DNA from: Flavobacterium circumlabens | GTDB taxonomy: Bacteria; Bacteroidota; Bacteroidia; Flavobacteriales; Flavobacteriaceae | Direction: 5' to 3' | Assembly (NCBI RefSeq): GCF_004345565.1 | Contig: NZ_SLWA01000001.1 | Span: 963,892-1,027,891, forward strand | DNA length: 64,000 bases | In this document: positions 1 to 8,428 of the stretch, piece by piece | How positions within the stretch are numbered: the first letter of the stretch is position 1 | How the letters are laid out: every line of letters begins with the position of its first letter | The notes under the pieces: generated by a model | The model's input: the letters and a program-made list of their open reading frames with translations, nothing else | What the model was told of the DNA's origin: nothing | Database searches by the model: none | Made by a program: the position numbers and the translations under genes

Positions 1-213
1 GAACAACGTTTCTTTATTTCATGGGCTACAGTTTGGAGAACAAAATCAAGAGACGAGGCGATCAAAAGTCAGGTAAAAACAGATCCGCACTCTCCTGGAA
101 TGTACAGAGCGTATGTGCCAATTCAGAATGTAGATGCTTTTTATGATGCTTTTGGAATCAAAAAAGGAGATAAGATGTATGTAGAACCAGAGAAGAGAGT
201 TAAAATCTGGTAA
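1..213 (+). CDS. M13 (neprilysin/PepO-like) metallopeptidase, C-terminal fragment
   Basis: This is the last 70 codons of a gene that begins before the window. The reading frame starts at base 1 and ends at TAA 211-213. The translation carries the M13 C-terminal signatures DPHSPGMYR (the His and Arg that contact substrate in neprilysin-type zinc peptidases) and the terminal KRVKIW. The catalytic zinc motifs lie outside the window. In this phylum such enzymes are usually exported endopeptidases, which cannot be checked here. A hairpin terminator follows directly. Confidence 0.9.
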   Translation, partial: EQRFFISWATVWRTKSRDEAIKSQVKTDPHSPGMYRAYVPIQNVDAFYDAFGIKKGDKMYVEPEKRVKIW

Positions 214-228
214 TATCAAATCATAAAA

Positions 229-258
229 AAACGGCGCTGATTCAGCGCCGTTTTTGTT
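229..258. terminator. Bidirectional intrinsic terminator
   Basis: A GC-rich inverted repeat (cggcgctga 232-240 with tcagcgccg 242-250) is flanked by an A run on the left and a T run on the right. It can end both the M13 gene on the plus strand and the heme-region transcript arriving on the minus strand. Confidence 0.85.
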
Positions 259-275
259 TTTTATATGTTTTTGAA

Positions 276-677
276 TTACTTCAAATTACTGTAGATATAG
301 GTTTCTATCGCTTTCAATTCTTCATCAGACATGGCCTGCGTTACGGGAAAATTAGTTTTCATTACCGAAAACTGATCGGGATCTACAATAGGATCCGCAT
401 TCCCTTTTAGAAAAGTAACAATGTCGCCCTTTTTATCTTTATAAATTTTGGCAATTTCCTGAATACTCGGGCCAATCACTTTTTGATCCACCTGATGGCA
501 GGACATACAGTTTCCTCTTCCCTCAAAAATTTCTTTTCCTAAAGCTTCCGGAGTGGCAGCTTTCGCCGATTCTCCTTCTGAGTAGGCTTCTGTTGAGGTT
601 GGAACAGGATTTTCAGTTGCTTCTTTTTTACAGGAAGCCAAAGCTAAAAGGGCAGATAAGAATAGTATTTTTTTCAT
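276..677 (-). CDS. Class I c-type cytochrome lipoprotein
   Basis: A 133-residue exported monoheme cytochrome. Residues 1-16 form a lipoprotein signal ending in the lipobox LASC (Cys16). An acidic, Ser/Thr-rich linker leads to one heme-binding CMSCH (residues 57-61). Met106 in a VMKTNF segment is the likely second axial ligand. The domain resembles small cytochromes c of the c551/c552 type. It is last in the minus-strand heme operon: its ATG lies three bases after the hemB stop. It probably acts as a periplasmic electron carrier anchored to a membrane; its partner is unknown. Confidence 0.88.
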   Translation of the reverse strand: MKKILFLSALLALASCKKEATENPVPTSTEAYSEGESAKAATPEALGKEIFEGRGNCMSCHQVDQKVIGPSIQEIAKIYKDKKGDIVTFLKGNADPIVDPDQFSVMKTNFPVTQAMSDEELKAIETYIYSNLK

Positions 678-680
678 GGT

Positions 681-1673
681 TTATTTATTTAAAAGTATGG
701 CTGCTTCTTTGGCAAAATAAGTAGAAATCAGACTGGCACCGGCACGTTTAATGCACATCAATTGTTCCATCATGATTTTATCATTATCTAACCAGCCTCT
801 TTCTGCAGCCGCTTTTATCATCGCATATTCTCCGGAAACATGATAAACCGTAACAGGAACATGAACAGCGTTTTTTACCTCACGGACAATATCCAGATAA
901 GCAATTCCCGGTTTTACCATAACCATATCTGCGCCTTCTTTTACATCAGACAAAGCTTCTTTTATGGCTTCAATACGGTTGGCATAATCCATTTGATATG
1001 TTTTTTTATCTTTCGGAATGTCAGTCGTATCTACCGGAGCTGAGTCTAAAGCATCGCGGAAAGGACCGTAAAAAGCAGAGGCATATTTAGCCGAATAGCT
1101 CATGATTCCGACATTATGAAAACCAGCCGCATCCAGACCTTCTCTTAGACGCAGAACACGTCCGTCCATCATATCACTTGGTGCTACAAAATCTGCCCCT
1201 GCCTGAGCGTGGGAAACTGCCATTTTTACTAACGCGGCAACAGTACTGTCGTTTTCAACATCACCATTTGCTATAATTCCGTCATGGCCGTAAACAGAAT
1301 AGGGGTCTAAAGCGACATCCGGCATCACAATCATTTCGGGGCAGGCGGCTTTGATAGCACGAATCGCCTGTTGCATTAATCCGTCTTTATTCCAGGCTTC
1401 TTTTCCGGTATTGTCTTTTAGGTTTTCGCTAACTTTTACGTAAATGTTAACGGCACGAATACCCAAAGCGTAAATTTCTTTTACTTCTTCTACTGTTAGA
1501 TCAATTGATCTGCGGAAAATTCCCGGCATTGAAGGAATTTCAACTTTTACATTTTCGCCTTCAGCAACAAACATGGGAAACATAAAGTCTGATGGACTTA
1601 AAGTTGTCTCACGAACTAAAGAACGAATGGATTCATTTACTCTTAATCTTCTGCCTCTGTGTAATGGGAACAT
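681..1673 (-). CDS. hemB: Porphobilinogen synthase (delta-aminolevulinate dehydratase)
   Basis: Condenses two 5-aminolevulinate molecules to porphobilinogen in the cytoplasm. The 330-residue length is normal. The two Schiff-base lysines are visible as Lys196 in SAKYAS and Lys254 in MVKPG. The metal loop (residues 119-132) reads DVALDPYSVYGHDG, so the three cysteines of the zinc-dependent E. coli type are replaced by Ala121, Asp123 and Asp131. That is the Asp-rich, magnesium-type loop known from plants and many bacteria. It follows hemF after about 100 bases with no terminator seen and is tightly linked to the cytochrome gene downstream. Confidence 0.97.
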   Translation of the reverse strand: MFPLHRGRRLRVNESIRSLVRETTLSPSDFMFPMFVAEGENVKVEIPSMPGIFRRSIDLTVEEVKEIYALGIRAVNIYVKVSENLKDNTGKEAWNKDGLMQQAIRAIKAACPEMIVMPDVALDPYSVYGHDGIIANGDVENDSTVAALVKMAVSHAQAGADFVAPSDMMDGRVLRLREGLDAAGFHNVGIMSYSAKYASAFYGPFRDALDSAPVDTTDIPKDKKTYQMDYANRIEAIKEALSDVKEGADMVMVKPGIAYLDIVREVKNAVHVPVTVYHVSGEYAMIKAAAERGWLDNDKIMMEQLMCIKRAGASLISTYFAKEAAILLNK

Positions 1674-1772
1674 ATCATTTTAGATTTTTAATTTTAGATT
1701 TTAGATGTTGACTTCTGAAATCATAAGTCGCTGATCTGCTTTCTTCAATCGTGTTGTTGTTTTGTTTTTATT

Positions 1773-2675
1773 CTAAATCCAGTCTATTGGAGTTTCAAGG
1801 ACTTTCAATAATTTTTCTTCTTCACTTCCTGTTTCCGGATGATGATCATAAACCCACTGCACATGCGGAGGTAAGCTCATCAGGATACTTTCTATTCTTC
1901 CGTTGGTTTTTAAACCGAATAAAGTGCCTTTGTCATGAACCAGATTAAATTCTACATAACGGCCACGACGGATTTCCTGCCAGTTTCTTTGTTCGGGTGT
2001 ATAAGGCAGCTCTTTTCTTCTTTCGACAATCGGAACATAGGCTTCCAGAAAACTATTCCCAACTTCACTTACAAAATTGAACCAGTTTTCCATAGACATT
2101 TGCTCATTGGCTTTGCAATAATCAAAGAACAAACCGCCAAGACCACGGGCTTCGTTTCGGTGCGCGTTCCAGAAATAAGCGTCACATTGTTTTTTATATT
2201 TTGGATAAAACTCAGGATTGTGTTTGTCGCAAGCTGTTTTACAGGTTTGATGAAAGTGTTTTGCATCTTCTTCAAACAAATAATAAGGCGTTAAATCCTG
2301 TCCGCCGCCGAACCATTGTTCGATTACATTTCCTTTTTCGTCATACATTTCAAAATAGCGCCAGTTTGCATGAACCGTCGGGACCATCGGGTTTTTAGGA
2401 TGTATCACCAGACTTAGTCCGCAGGCAAAAAAATCAGCCTCGCCAACACTAAACATTTTTTGCATGGCTTCCGGTAATTTTCCGTGAACGGCAGAAATGT
2501 TGACACCGCCTTTTTCGATAACCGTTCCGTTTTCGATAACGCGTGTTCTTCCGCCTCCGCCTTCAGGGCGTTTCCAGAGATCTTCGCGGAATTTTGCAGT
2601 TCCTTCCACAGCTTCTAGTCCGGCGCAAATCTGGTCTTGCAGTTTTTGTATGTATGTGTAAAATTTATCTTTCAT
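1773..2675 (-). CDS. hemF: Oxygen-dependent coproporphyrinogen III oxidase
   Basis: Uses O2 to decarboxylate two propionates of coproporphyrinogen III, giving protoporphyrinogen IX. HemF hallmarks are the segment VHANWRYFEM, the motif GGGQDLTPYYLF and EARGLGGLFFDY. I start it at the ATG 2673-2675 (MKDKFYTYIQ), which gives 300 residues, the usual size. The frame stays open 26 codons further upstream, but that part lies inside the acetyltransferase gene and has no family similarity. With this start the two genes overlap by 11 bases, which suggests translational coupling. Reliance on O2 fits an aerobic organism; a radical-SAM HemN may exist elsewhere. Confidence 0.96.
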   Translation of the reverse strand: MKDKFYTYIQKLQDQICAGLEAVEGTAKFREDLWKRPEGGGGRTRVIENGTVIEKGGVNISAVHGKLPEAMQKMFSVGEADFFACGLSLVIHPKNPMVPTVHANWRYFEMYDEKGNVIEQWFGGGQDLTPYYLFEEDAKHFHQTCKTACDKHNPEFYPKYKKQCDAYFWNAHRNEARGLGGLFFDYCKANEQMSMENWFNFVSEVGNSFLEAYVPIVERRKELPYTPEQRNWQEIRRGRYVEFNLVHDKGTLFGLKTNGRIESILMSLPPHVQWVYDHHPETGSEEEKLLKVLETPIDWI

Positions 2676-3216
2676 GGGTATTGTATTCTGATTTAAGCAA
2701 TCCGAAATAAACGGTGTTTTGCAATTCTCCGTCACCATTTCTAAATTCGTCACGTAAAATTCCTTCTTGTTTAAAATTGTGCTTTAATGCAATTCGCTGG
2801 CTGGCCACATTAATTTCCGAAGTACAAATGAAAACCTTATTTAACCCTAATTCATTGAAACAAAAAGCAAGTGTATCCGAAACCATCTTTGAGGTAATTC
2901 CTTTTCCCTGATATTCTTCGTCAATAAAATACCCAAATTCACATTTGGAAATACGGTAATCTATCGTTTTTACACATAAATAACCAATTAAGTTATTGGT
3001 TGCCAAATCTCGGGCATAAAAATAAAAACCTTCTTTGTTTTTCTCTTTGTCAAGACTAACAGTCAGAAAGTTTTCGGCTTTCTTCGAAGTATCAGCATTG
3101 GCCAGCGTTACCGGGAAAGTTTTTGCAATATGATTTTTATTTTTATCAATTAACTGGTAGAATTCTTCAGGAAGAATATCTTCAATCCGGTCTGTTTTCC
3201 AATCTGTAAAACTCAT
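2665..3216 (-). CDS. GNAT-family N-acetyltransferase (RimJ/RimL-like)
   Basis: A 183-residue protein with the RimJ/RimL/SpeG type of GNAT fold. Visible pieces are the central strand segment CEFGYFIDEEYQGKGITSKM, with the acetyl-CoA loop QGKGIT, and the late motif NVASQRIALKHNFKQEGILRD. It probably transfers acetyl from acetyl-CoA to an amine such as a protein N-terminus; the substrate cannot be told from the sequence. It sits between the heme genes but has no obvious heme role. Its 3' end overlaps the hemF start, and its own start lies two bases from the preceding gene, so it is part of the same transcript. Confidence 0.88.
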   Translation of the reverse strand: MSFTDWKTDRIEDILPEEFYQLIDKNKNHIAKTFPVTLANADTSKKAENFLTVSLDKEKNKEGFYFYARDLATNNLIGYLCVKTIDYRISKCEFGYFIDEEYQGKGITSKMVSDTLAFCFNELGLNKVFICTSEINVASQRIALKHNFKQEGILRDEFRNGDGELQNTVYFGLLKSEYNTHER

Positions 3217-3218
3217 TT

Positions 3219-3596
3219 TTATTGGTTTTTAGCGGAAGCGATTTTAGTATTTATTCCAAAAGAAAAAACATTGCTTTCGTTTTGAATATACTGGTAAAGT
3301 GCCAAAGCTTTATTTTTAAAATTATAAGTTTCCACTTTTGAAAATTCCATTAAAAAATCGGCAAATTGCTCTAATTGATTGAAATCTAAATGACATCGAA
3401 CTAATAGTCTAATCAATTCTTCATTTTGATATTCTACTAAACTTTCAATATGTAAACCGAATTCTTTTAACTGATTTTCAACCTCAAATTTTTTATCATC
3501 GGTTAAAGGCTGAGGTACAAAATCAAGAGCACGCAATGTTTTAAGGACATTGTCAATTCTGATGCTTTCTTCGTCTCGTAGGCCTTTGTTTAACAT
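3219..3596 (-). CDS. Hypothetical protein, soluble and mostly helical
   Basis: Not recognised. About 125 residues starting at MLNKGLRDEESIR. A start 12 codons upstream at 3632 is possible, but it would overlap the preceding membrane gene by 26 bases, so the internal ATG ten bases after that stop is preferred. The protein is rich in Leu, Glu and Lys, has no signal peptide or membrane segment and looks all-helical. It is followed after two bases by the acetyltransferase gene and is co-transcribed with the heme genes. Confidence 0.6.
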   Translation of the reverse strand: MLNKGLRDEESIRIDNVLKTLRALDFVPQPLTDDKKFEVENQLKEFGLHIESLVEYQNEELIRLLVRCHLDFNQLEQFADFLMEFSKVETYNFKNKALALYQYIQNESNVFSFGINTKIASAKNQ

Positions 3597-3606
3597 TCTA
3601 ATTGTT

Positions 3607-3966
3607 TTATTCGAAATATACTCTGTTGTCAACAGTCGCTAAATTATAGCAGATGGTTATTAAAAGAATTAAGGCTGGAAGCCATGCTAATCCAATAAGC
3701 TTAAAATATAAGGACTGCTTTTTTATTTTGGAGTATTGAACGTGCGCCAAAATATAAAAAGTATATAGCAATGGTATAGCAAATGAACCAATGGTATAAA
3801 TAAATATTTCAAACATTTGCTTTTCACCCGAAAGTGAATAATTGCCAAAAATGGTTGCACTGATTACATTATACCACCAAATTATAAAAATGAACAACAC
3901 CATTGTATTAAATCCAATGAAATTAATACTAACTTCTTCAATTTCAGAAACATTCTTTTGTTTCAT
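3607..3966 (-). CDS. Small membrane protein, three transmembrane helices
   Basis: Not recognised. The 119-residue protein has three hydrophobic stretches, at about residues 15-38, 48-72 and 84-106, with a basic patch between the second and third. No catalytic motif is visible. It begins 28 bases after a 21-bp perfect inverted repeat that separates it from hemE, and the next gene starts just after its stop. A link to heme synthesis is suggested only by position. Confidence 0.55.
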   Translation of the reverse strand: MKQKNVSEIEEVSINFIGFNTMVLFIFIIWWYNVISATIFGNYSLSGEKQMFEIFIYTIGSFAIPLLYTFYILAHVQYSKIKKQSLYFKLIGLAWLPALILLITICYNLATVDNRVYFE

Positions 3967-3993
3967 ATGGATTTTGGTGTTTTAAAAGTTGAT

Positions 3994-4042
3994 GTTCAGT
4001 CTCAGTTTTCAGTCTCAATGCGACTGAAAACTGAGACTGAAC
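3994..4042. repeat. Perfect 21-bp inverted repeat between hemE and the small membrane gene
   Basis: The left arm (3994-4014) and right arm (4022-4042) are exact reverse complements around a 7-base loop. Each arm contains internal near-repeats of the word cagtctcagt. No strong T run follows on either strand, so this is not an ordinary terminator. It may shape the polycistronic heme mRNA. Confidence 0.85.
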
Positions 4043-4052
4043 ACTATTTAAA

Positions 4053-5078
4053 CTATTGCCCGTATTCTTTCACCGCATCAATAAATGCTTTAGCGTGGTC
4101 TACAGGGATATTTGGTAAAATTCCGTGACCTAAATTTACGATATATTTATCTTTTCCGAATTCGTCGATCATTTCATGAACCATTTTTTTGATGGTTGGA
4201 ATTGGAGAAAGCAATCTTGAAGGGTCAAAATTTCCCTGAAGCGTAATGTTTCCACCTGATAAATAACGGGCATTTCTGGCAGAACAAGTCCAGTCTACAC
4301 CAAGTGCAGAAGCTTTACTTTTACCCATTTCACCTAAAGCAAACCAACACCCTTTTCCGAAAACAATAACCGGAGCGTGATCAGCCAAAGCTTCAACAAT
4401 CTGGTTGATATATTTCCAGGAGAATTCCTGATAATCAACAGGAGAAAGCATTCCTCCCCAGGAATCAAAAATCTGAACGGCATCAACACCCGCTTTTACT
4501 TTTTCCTTTAAGTATAAAATCGTGGTGTCTGTGATTTTTTGTAATAAGCTGTGTGCTGCAATCGGATTCGAAAAACAGAATCCTTTGGCAGTATCAAAAC
4601 TTTTAGAACCTTTTCCTTCAACGGCATAACAGAAAATCGTCCACGGTGAACCGGCGAAACCAATTAACGGTACTTCGTCGTTCAGCATTTCTTTAGTCAG
4701 TTTAATGGCATCCATTACATATCCTAAGGTTTCCTGAATGTCCGGTACATAAACGCCTTCAACATCAGCAGTAGTGCGGATAGGATTTGGAAGAAACGGA
4801 CCGAAATTTTCTTTCATTAAAACTTCAATTCCCATTGCCTGAGGGACAACCAGAATATCCGAGAAAAGGATAGCAGCGTCCGGAGCAATTCTGCGAATAG
4901 GCTGTACTGTAATTTCAGCAGCCAATTCCGGAGTCTGACAACGGGTGAAAAAATCATATTTGTCACGCAAAGCGATAAATTCAGGTAAATATCTTCCTGC
5001 CTGACGCATCATCCATACTGGCGGACGTTGAACAGTTTCTCCTTTTAGTGCTTTTAAAAATAGGTCGTTTTTTAACAT
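4053..5078 (-). CDS. hemE: Uroporphyrinogen decarboxylase
   Basis: Removes the four acetate carboxyl groups of uroporphyrinogen III to give coproporphyrinogen III; cytoplasmic and cofactor-free. The N-terminal signature [13 protein letters not shown] carries the substrate-binding Arg residues, and the conserved GFAGSPWTI and NLGHGI segments follow. The 341-residue length is typical. The gene is flanked on both sides by intergenic inverted repeats (3994-4042 and 5092-5124) that separate it from hemD and from the next gene, while direction and function still place it in the heme operon. Confidence 0.97.
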   Translation of the reverse strand: MLKNDLFLKALKGETVQRPPVWMMRQAGRYLPEFIALRDKYDFFTRCQTPELAAEITVQPIRRIAPDAAILFSDILVVPQAMGIEVLMKENFGPFLPNPIRTTADVEGVYVPDIQETLGYVMDAIKLTKEMLNDEVPLIGFAGSPWTIFCYAVEGKGSKSFDTAKGFCFSNPIAAHSLLQKITDTTILYLKEKVKAGVDAVQIFDSWGGMLSPVDYQEFSWKYINQIVEALADHAPVIVFGKGCWFALGEMGKSKASALGVDWTCSARNARYLSGGNITLQGNFDPSRLLSPIPTIKKMVHEMIDEFGKDKYIVNLGHGILPNIPVDHAKAFIDAVKEYGQ

Positions 5079-5091
5079 TGTTTTTATATTT

Positions 5092-5124
5092 AAACCCGAC
5101 AGGTTTTTAAAACCTGTCGGGTTT
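5092..5124. repeat. Perfect 15-bp inverted repeat between hemD and hemE
   Basis: aaacccgacaggttt (5092-5106) and its exact complement (5110-5124) surround a 3-base loop. On the minus strand it is not followed by a T run, so read-through into hemE is expected. It belongs to the same general class of intergenic hairpins seen elsewhere in the window. Confidence 0.85.
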
Positions 5125-5132
5125 GTTTATTA

Positions 5133-5798
5133 TTATTTATATTCTTCAATAACATCTTCAATAACATCCTCAACCGTTGGCTGATCTGCAATGATGATGT
5201 TTTTGGTGATTTTATCTAAAGCGTCTGCGGTGGTATCTCCAATGCAGAAGCATTTTTCTTTTTTAATGGTATTTTCTTTCAGATAACTTTCAACGCCGGA
5301 AGGACTGAAAAACAGAATTCCATCCGGAGCTGTTTTTATTTTCTGGGGGGTTAATGAAGTATCATAAACCTGAATTTCATTGAATTTTACTTCACCGTCT
5401 TTTAAGGCTTTCGGTAACGTTTCTCTGCGAAGGTTTCCGCTGAAAAAAGTAAAGCTTTCATTACGGTAAATCAAAGTGATAATTTCGGCTAAATCTGATG
5501 CATAACCGGTGTAGGCGACAACATTAAAACCGCTCTCCGATAAAAGGATTTTCGTTTTTAAACCCACGCAAAAAACATTTTTACTTTTCAGTTTTTCTGA
5601 TTCCGGATTCGATAAAACGCTGTGAACGGCATTCTGACTGGTAAAAATCAGATTTTCGTTGAGATCTTTTAGTTCGAAAGGTTTGTTTTGCGTTTGAATA
5701 AAATCAGCTTCGATTACTTCAATATTGGCTTTTGTCAATGCTTCTTTTTGTTCGCCCGACAGCTTTTTTGTAGCGACTATTTGAATTGGTTTTGCCAT
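5133..5798 (-). CDS. hemD: Uroporphyrinogen-III synthase
   Basis: Closes and inverts ring D of hydroxymethylbilane to give uroporphyrinogen III. HemD proteins are poorly conserved. The call rests on the 221-residue length, the two-lobed alpha/beta pattern, the late motif DGILFFSPSGVESYL (the usual TSxxxV region with FSPSGV) and CIGDTTADAL near the C-terminus, together with its place directly after hemC. Its ATG overlaps the hemC stop by one base, so the two are translationally coupled. Confidence 0.92.
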   Translation of the reverse strand: MAKPIQIVATKKLSGEQKEALTKANIEVIEADFIQTQNKPFELKDLNENLIFTSQNAVHSVLSNPESEKLKSKNVFCVGLKTKILLSESGFNVVAYTGYASDLAEIITLIYRNESFTFFSGNLRRETLPKALKDGEVKFNEIQVYDTSLTPQKIKTAPDGILFFSPSGVESYLKENTIKKEKCFCIGDTTADALDKITKNIIIADQPTVEDVIEDVIEEYK

Positions 5799-6721
5799 TA
5801 TTTTTTTAGTGATTCTTTAATAGTTTGCATCAATTCGGCTCCGCCATTGTTCAGAATTTCCTGAGCAGCGAAGAATCCCAGTTTTTTCCATTCTTCAATG
5901 GCAACTGTTTTGTCAATTTCCAGCTTTTGTTTTCCGTCAACAGAAAGTAAAACTCCTTGAAAATGAAGTGTATCTTCGTCTTCGTTATAACGAACCAAAG
6001 CCCCGATTGGTGCTGTACAGCCACCTTCTAAAGTCCTTAAAAACTGACGTTCGATATAGGTACAGATCTCCGTTTCAATATGATTGAGCTGTGATAATGC
6101 ATCCAGCGTATAATTGTCGTTTTCCATCGCCACAACAAGCATGGCTCCTTGTGCGGGCGCCGGAATCATCCAGTCTAAATTGATGTGATTTTCAGGGGTT
6201 AAATTAATGCGCTCCAAACCTGCAGCGGCAAAAACAGCTCCGTCCCAATTATTATCTTGTAGCTTTTGCATACGGGTGTTTACATTACCGCGTAAATCAA
6301 CTACAGTATGATTGGGGTATTTATGGAGCCACATGGCCTGACGTCTTAAACTTCCGGTTGCAACGGTGCTTGTTTTTGTAAAATCGGGATTTCCTTTGTG
6401 AACCAAAATATCCAGAACATTGGCTCTTTCCAGAACTGCTGCCTGAACGATGCCCTTTGGTAAAGCGGTTGGTACGTCTTTCATGGAGTGAACGGCAATG
6501 TCAATGTCGCCATTAATCATTGCAATGTCTAACGTTTTGGTAAAAATTCCTGTAATTCCAAGTTCGTAGAGTGGTTTGTCCAGAATAATATCACCTGTGG
6601 ATTTTACAGCAATAATAGCTGTTTTATATCCTAAATCGTTCAGTTTTTTTTCGACAGTATGAGCCTGCCAAAGTGCTAATTCGCTATCGCGAGTTCCTAT
6701 TCTAATAACTTTTTGAACCAT
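5798..6721 (-). CDS. hemC: Porphobilinogen deaminase (hydroxymethylbilane synthase)
   Basis: Polymerises four porphobilinogens into hydroxymethylbilane. The dipyrromethane cofactor would attach to Cys235 in LEGGCTAPIG. The catalytic Asp lies in HSMKDVPT (Asp82), and the substrate-binding arginines in GSLRRQA and LRGNVNTR are present. The length is 307 residues, normal for the family. It follows hemA after about 45 bases and overlaps hemD. Confidence 0.97.
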   Translation of the reverse strand: MVQKVIRIGTRDSELALWQAHTVEKKLNDLGYKTAIIAVKSTGDIILDKPLYELGITGIFTKTLDIAMINGDIDIAVHSMKDVPTALPKGIVQAAVLERANVLDILVHKGNPDFTKTSTVATGSLRRQAMWLHKYPNHTVVDLRGNVNTRMQKLQDNNWDGAVFAAAGLERINLTPENHINLDWMIPAPAQGAMLVVAMENDNYTLDALSQLNHIETEICTYIERQFLRTLEGGCTAPIGALVRYNEDEDTLHFQGVLLSVDGKQKLEIDKTVAIEEWKKLGFFAAQEILNNGGAELMQTIKESLKK

Positions 6722-6766
6722 ATTGTTTTGAAATCCCGGAAATTAAGGAACCTTATTTTAAACTGT

Positions 6767-8071
6767 TTATGACAGATTGATTTTGTATTTTTCTTCGACT
6801 GGTGAAGGAGTGTTTTTTGGTGCAAGCTGTCCTATTTGAAATACTTTTTCAATAAACTCAATACTTTCGTCCAATGAAGTATTTTCATTTTTTAAGTGAG
6901 TTGCAAATTGATTTGTTATTTTTTGAATAATTCTGGAGCTGATTAAATCCGCCTGAGCTTCATCAAAATTGCTTGTTTTCTTTTTTTGAAAAGCCAGTTC
7001 ACCGGCTACAATATCACTTAGTTTTGCTTTTAATGCATGAATTGTCGGGGCATATTTTCTACCATTTACCCAGGTATTCAATTCTAATTTCATGTCTTCA
7101 ATGATAGCTTCGGCAGCAGGAATATGTTGTTTTCTTCTTTCCAGTGTATCATCTGTAATTTGAGACAAATAATCCAAATGTATTAAAGTTACTCCCGGTA
7201 TTTGTTCTACATCCGGATTTACATTTCTTGGAATGGATAAGTCCAAAATCAATAAAGGTTTCTTTAAATTCAGCAATGTTTTGTCGATAGTTGGATTTTG
7301 TGCTCCTGTAGCTACGACCAGTACATCTGCCTGTTGTATTTCTTCTTGTAAATTGGCGTAATCTTTTACAATAACATTTAGTTTTCCGGCCAATATTTCA
7401 GCCTTGTTTTTTGTTCTGTTTATAAGGGTGATGTGGCCGTTTTTGGTGTGTTTTACTAAATTTTCACAGGTATTTCTTCCTATTTTTCCTGTTCCGAATA
7501 ATAAAATGTTTTTGTTTCCGATGTCTTCTACATTTCGGATAATATATTGAACTGATGCAAACGAAACGGATGTTGCACCAGAAGAAATTTCAGTATCTGT
7601 TTTGATTTTTTTACTCGCCTGAATAACGGAGTTTACTAAGCGATCCAGAAATGTATTTACTAAACCTTCTAATTTACTATGGTTAAAAGCGTTTTTAATC
7701 TGGCTGATGATTTCAAAATCACCCAAAATCTGACTGTCTAAACCTGTTCCTACGCGAAACATGTGGTTAACAGCTTCCTGATTTTTATAGATGTAAGCAA
7801 CCTCTCTAAATTCTTCTACTGAACCATTGCTGTTTTCGCAAAGCAATTTGATTAATTCATATGGATGATTAGCAAAACCATATATTTCAGTTCTGTTACA
7901 AGTAGAAGTGACAATTAATGATTCTATACCTTCCGATTTGGCTTGTACCAACAAATCAGATTGTGCTTTAGTATCTAAACTAAATTTTCCTCTAATAGTG
8001 GCATCTGCTTTTTTATAACTTAAACCTAATGCGTAAAAAGTGGTGGTTTTGGACATGTTAAAATTTTCCAT
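6767..8071 (-). CDS. hemA: Glutamyl-tRNA reductase
   Basis: First committed step of the C5 pathway: NADPH-dependent reduction of glutamyl-tRNA to glutamate-1-semialdehyde. The thioester nucleophile is Cys58 in STCNRTEIYG, and the NADPH-binding segment LLFGTGKIG follows. The 434 residues cover the catalytic, nucleotide-binding and helical dimerisation domains. The start MENFNMSK is kept because it sits a suitable distance from the candidate promoter; an internal ATG five codons on is also possible. It is the first gene of the minus-strand heme operon. The partner HemL is not in this window. Confidence 0.96.
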   Translation of the reverse strand: MENFNMSKTTTFYALGLSYKKADATIRGKFSLDTKAQSDLLVQAKSEGIESLIVTSTCNRTEIYGFANHPYELIKLLCENSNGSVEEFREVAYIYKNQEAVNHMFRVGTGLDSQILGDFEIISQIKNAFNHSKLEGLVNTFLDRLVNSVIQASKKIKTDTEISSGATSVSFASVQYIIRNVEDIGNKNILLFGTGKIGRNTCENLVKHTKNGHITLINRTKNKAEILAGKLNVIVKDYANLQEEIQQADVLVVATGAQNPTIDKTLLNLKKPLLILDLSIPRNVNPDVEQIPGVTLIHLDYLSQITDDTLERRKQHIPAAEAIIEDMKLELNTWVNGRKYAPTIHALKAKLSDIVAGELAFQKKKTSNFDEAQADLISSRIIQKITNQFATHLKNENTSLDESIEFIEKVFQIGQLAPKNTPSPVEEKYKINLS

Positions 8072-8096
8072 ATTATGCTTTCCTTAAAAAGTTCAA

Positions 8097-8128
8097 CAAA
8101 ATTATTACTAACTATTTTATAAAAACAA
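8097..8128 (-). promoter_or_regulatory. Candidate hemA promoter
   Basis: On the minus strand, TTG (8126-8128) is followed after 21 bases by TAATTTTG (8097-8104), matching the Bacteroidota -33/-7 pattern. It would place the transcript start about 20 bases before the hemA ATG. Confidence 0.55.
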
Positions 8129-8390
8129 CGCTAGAGGTACTTTTTATATCGCTATGGAATAAATTGATTCAAAATGGCATTCTAAATAGTATTTTTCGCC
8201 ATTTATAATGATATCAAGCATTCAATAATGTGTTATATATACTTATTCTAAATAACAACCTTGTTTTTGTCTTAAACGATGTGCGAAAAAATATCGCTAT
8301 GGGTTCGGTATATGTAATTACTATTTATAAATGATTCGCTTTCATCTTATTAATGTGCGTATTTATAATAAAATATAGTAATTTAAATAA
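8105..8390. other. hemA upstream region with a 12-base direct repeat
   Basis: No gene is seen here. The word atatcgctatgg occurs twice in the same orientation, at 8146-8157 and 8291-8302, upstream of the candidate hemA promoter. It may be a regulator site. The rest is AT-rich sequence. Confidence 0.4.
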
Positions 8391-8418
8391 AAACGCTACC
8401 TGAAAAGGTAGCGTTTTT
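8388..8418 (-). terminator. Intrinsic terminator after the hemoglobin-like lipoprotein gene
   Basis: aaacgctacc (8391-8400) and ggtagcgttt (8407-8416) form a 10-bp stem with a 6-base loop. On the minus strand it is followed by a T-rich run, just downstream of the lipoprotein stop at 8429. Confidence 0.8.
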
Positions 8419-8428
8419 GAGAAGAAAA

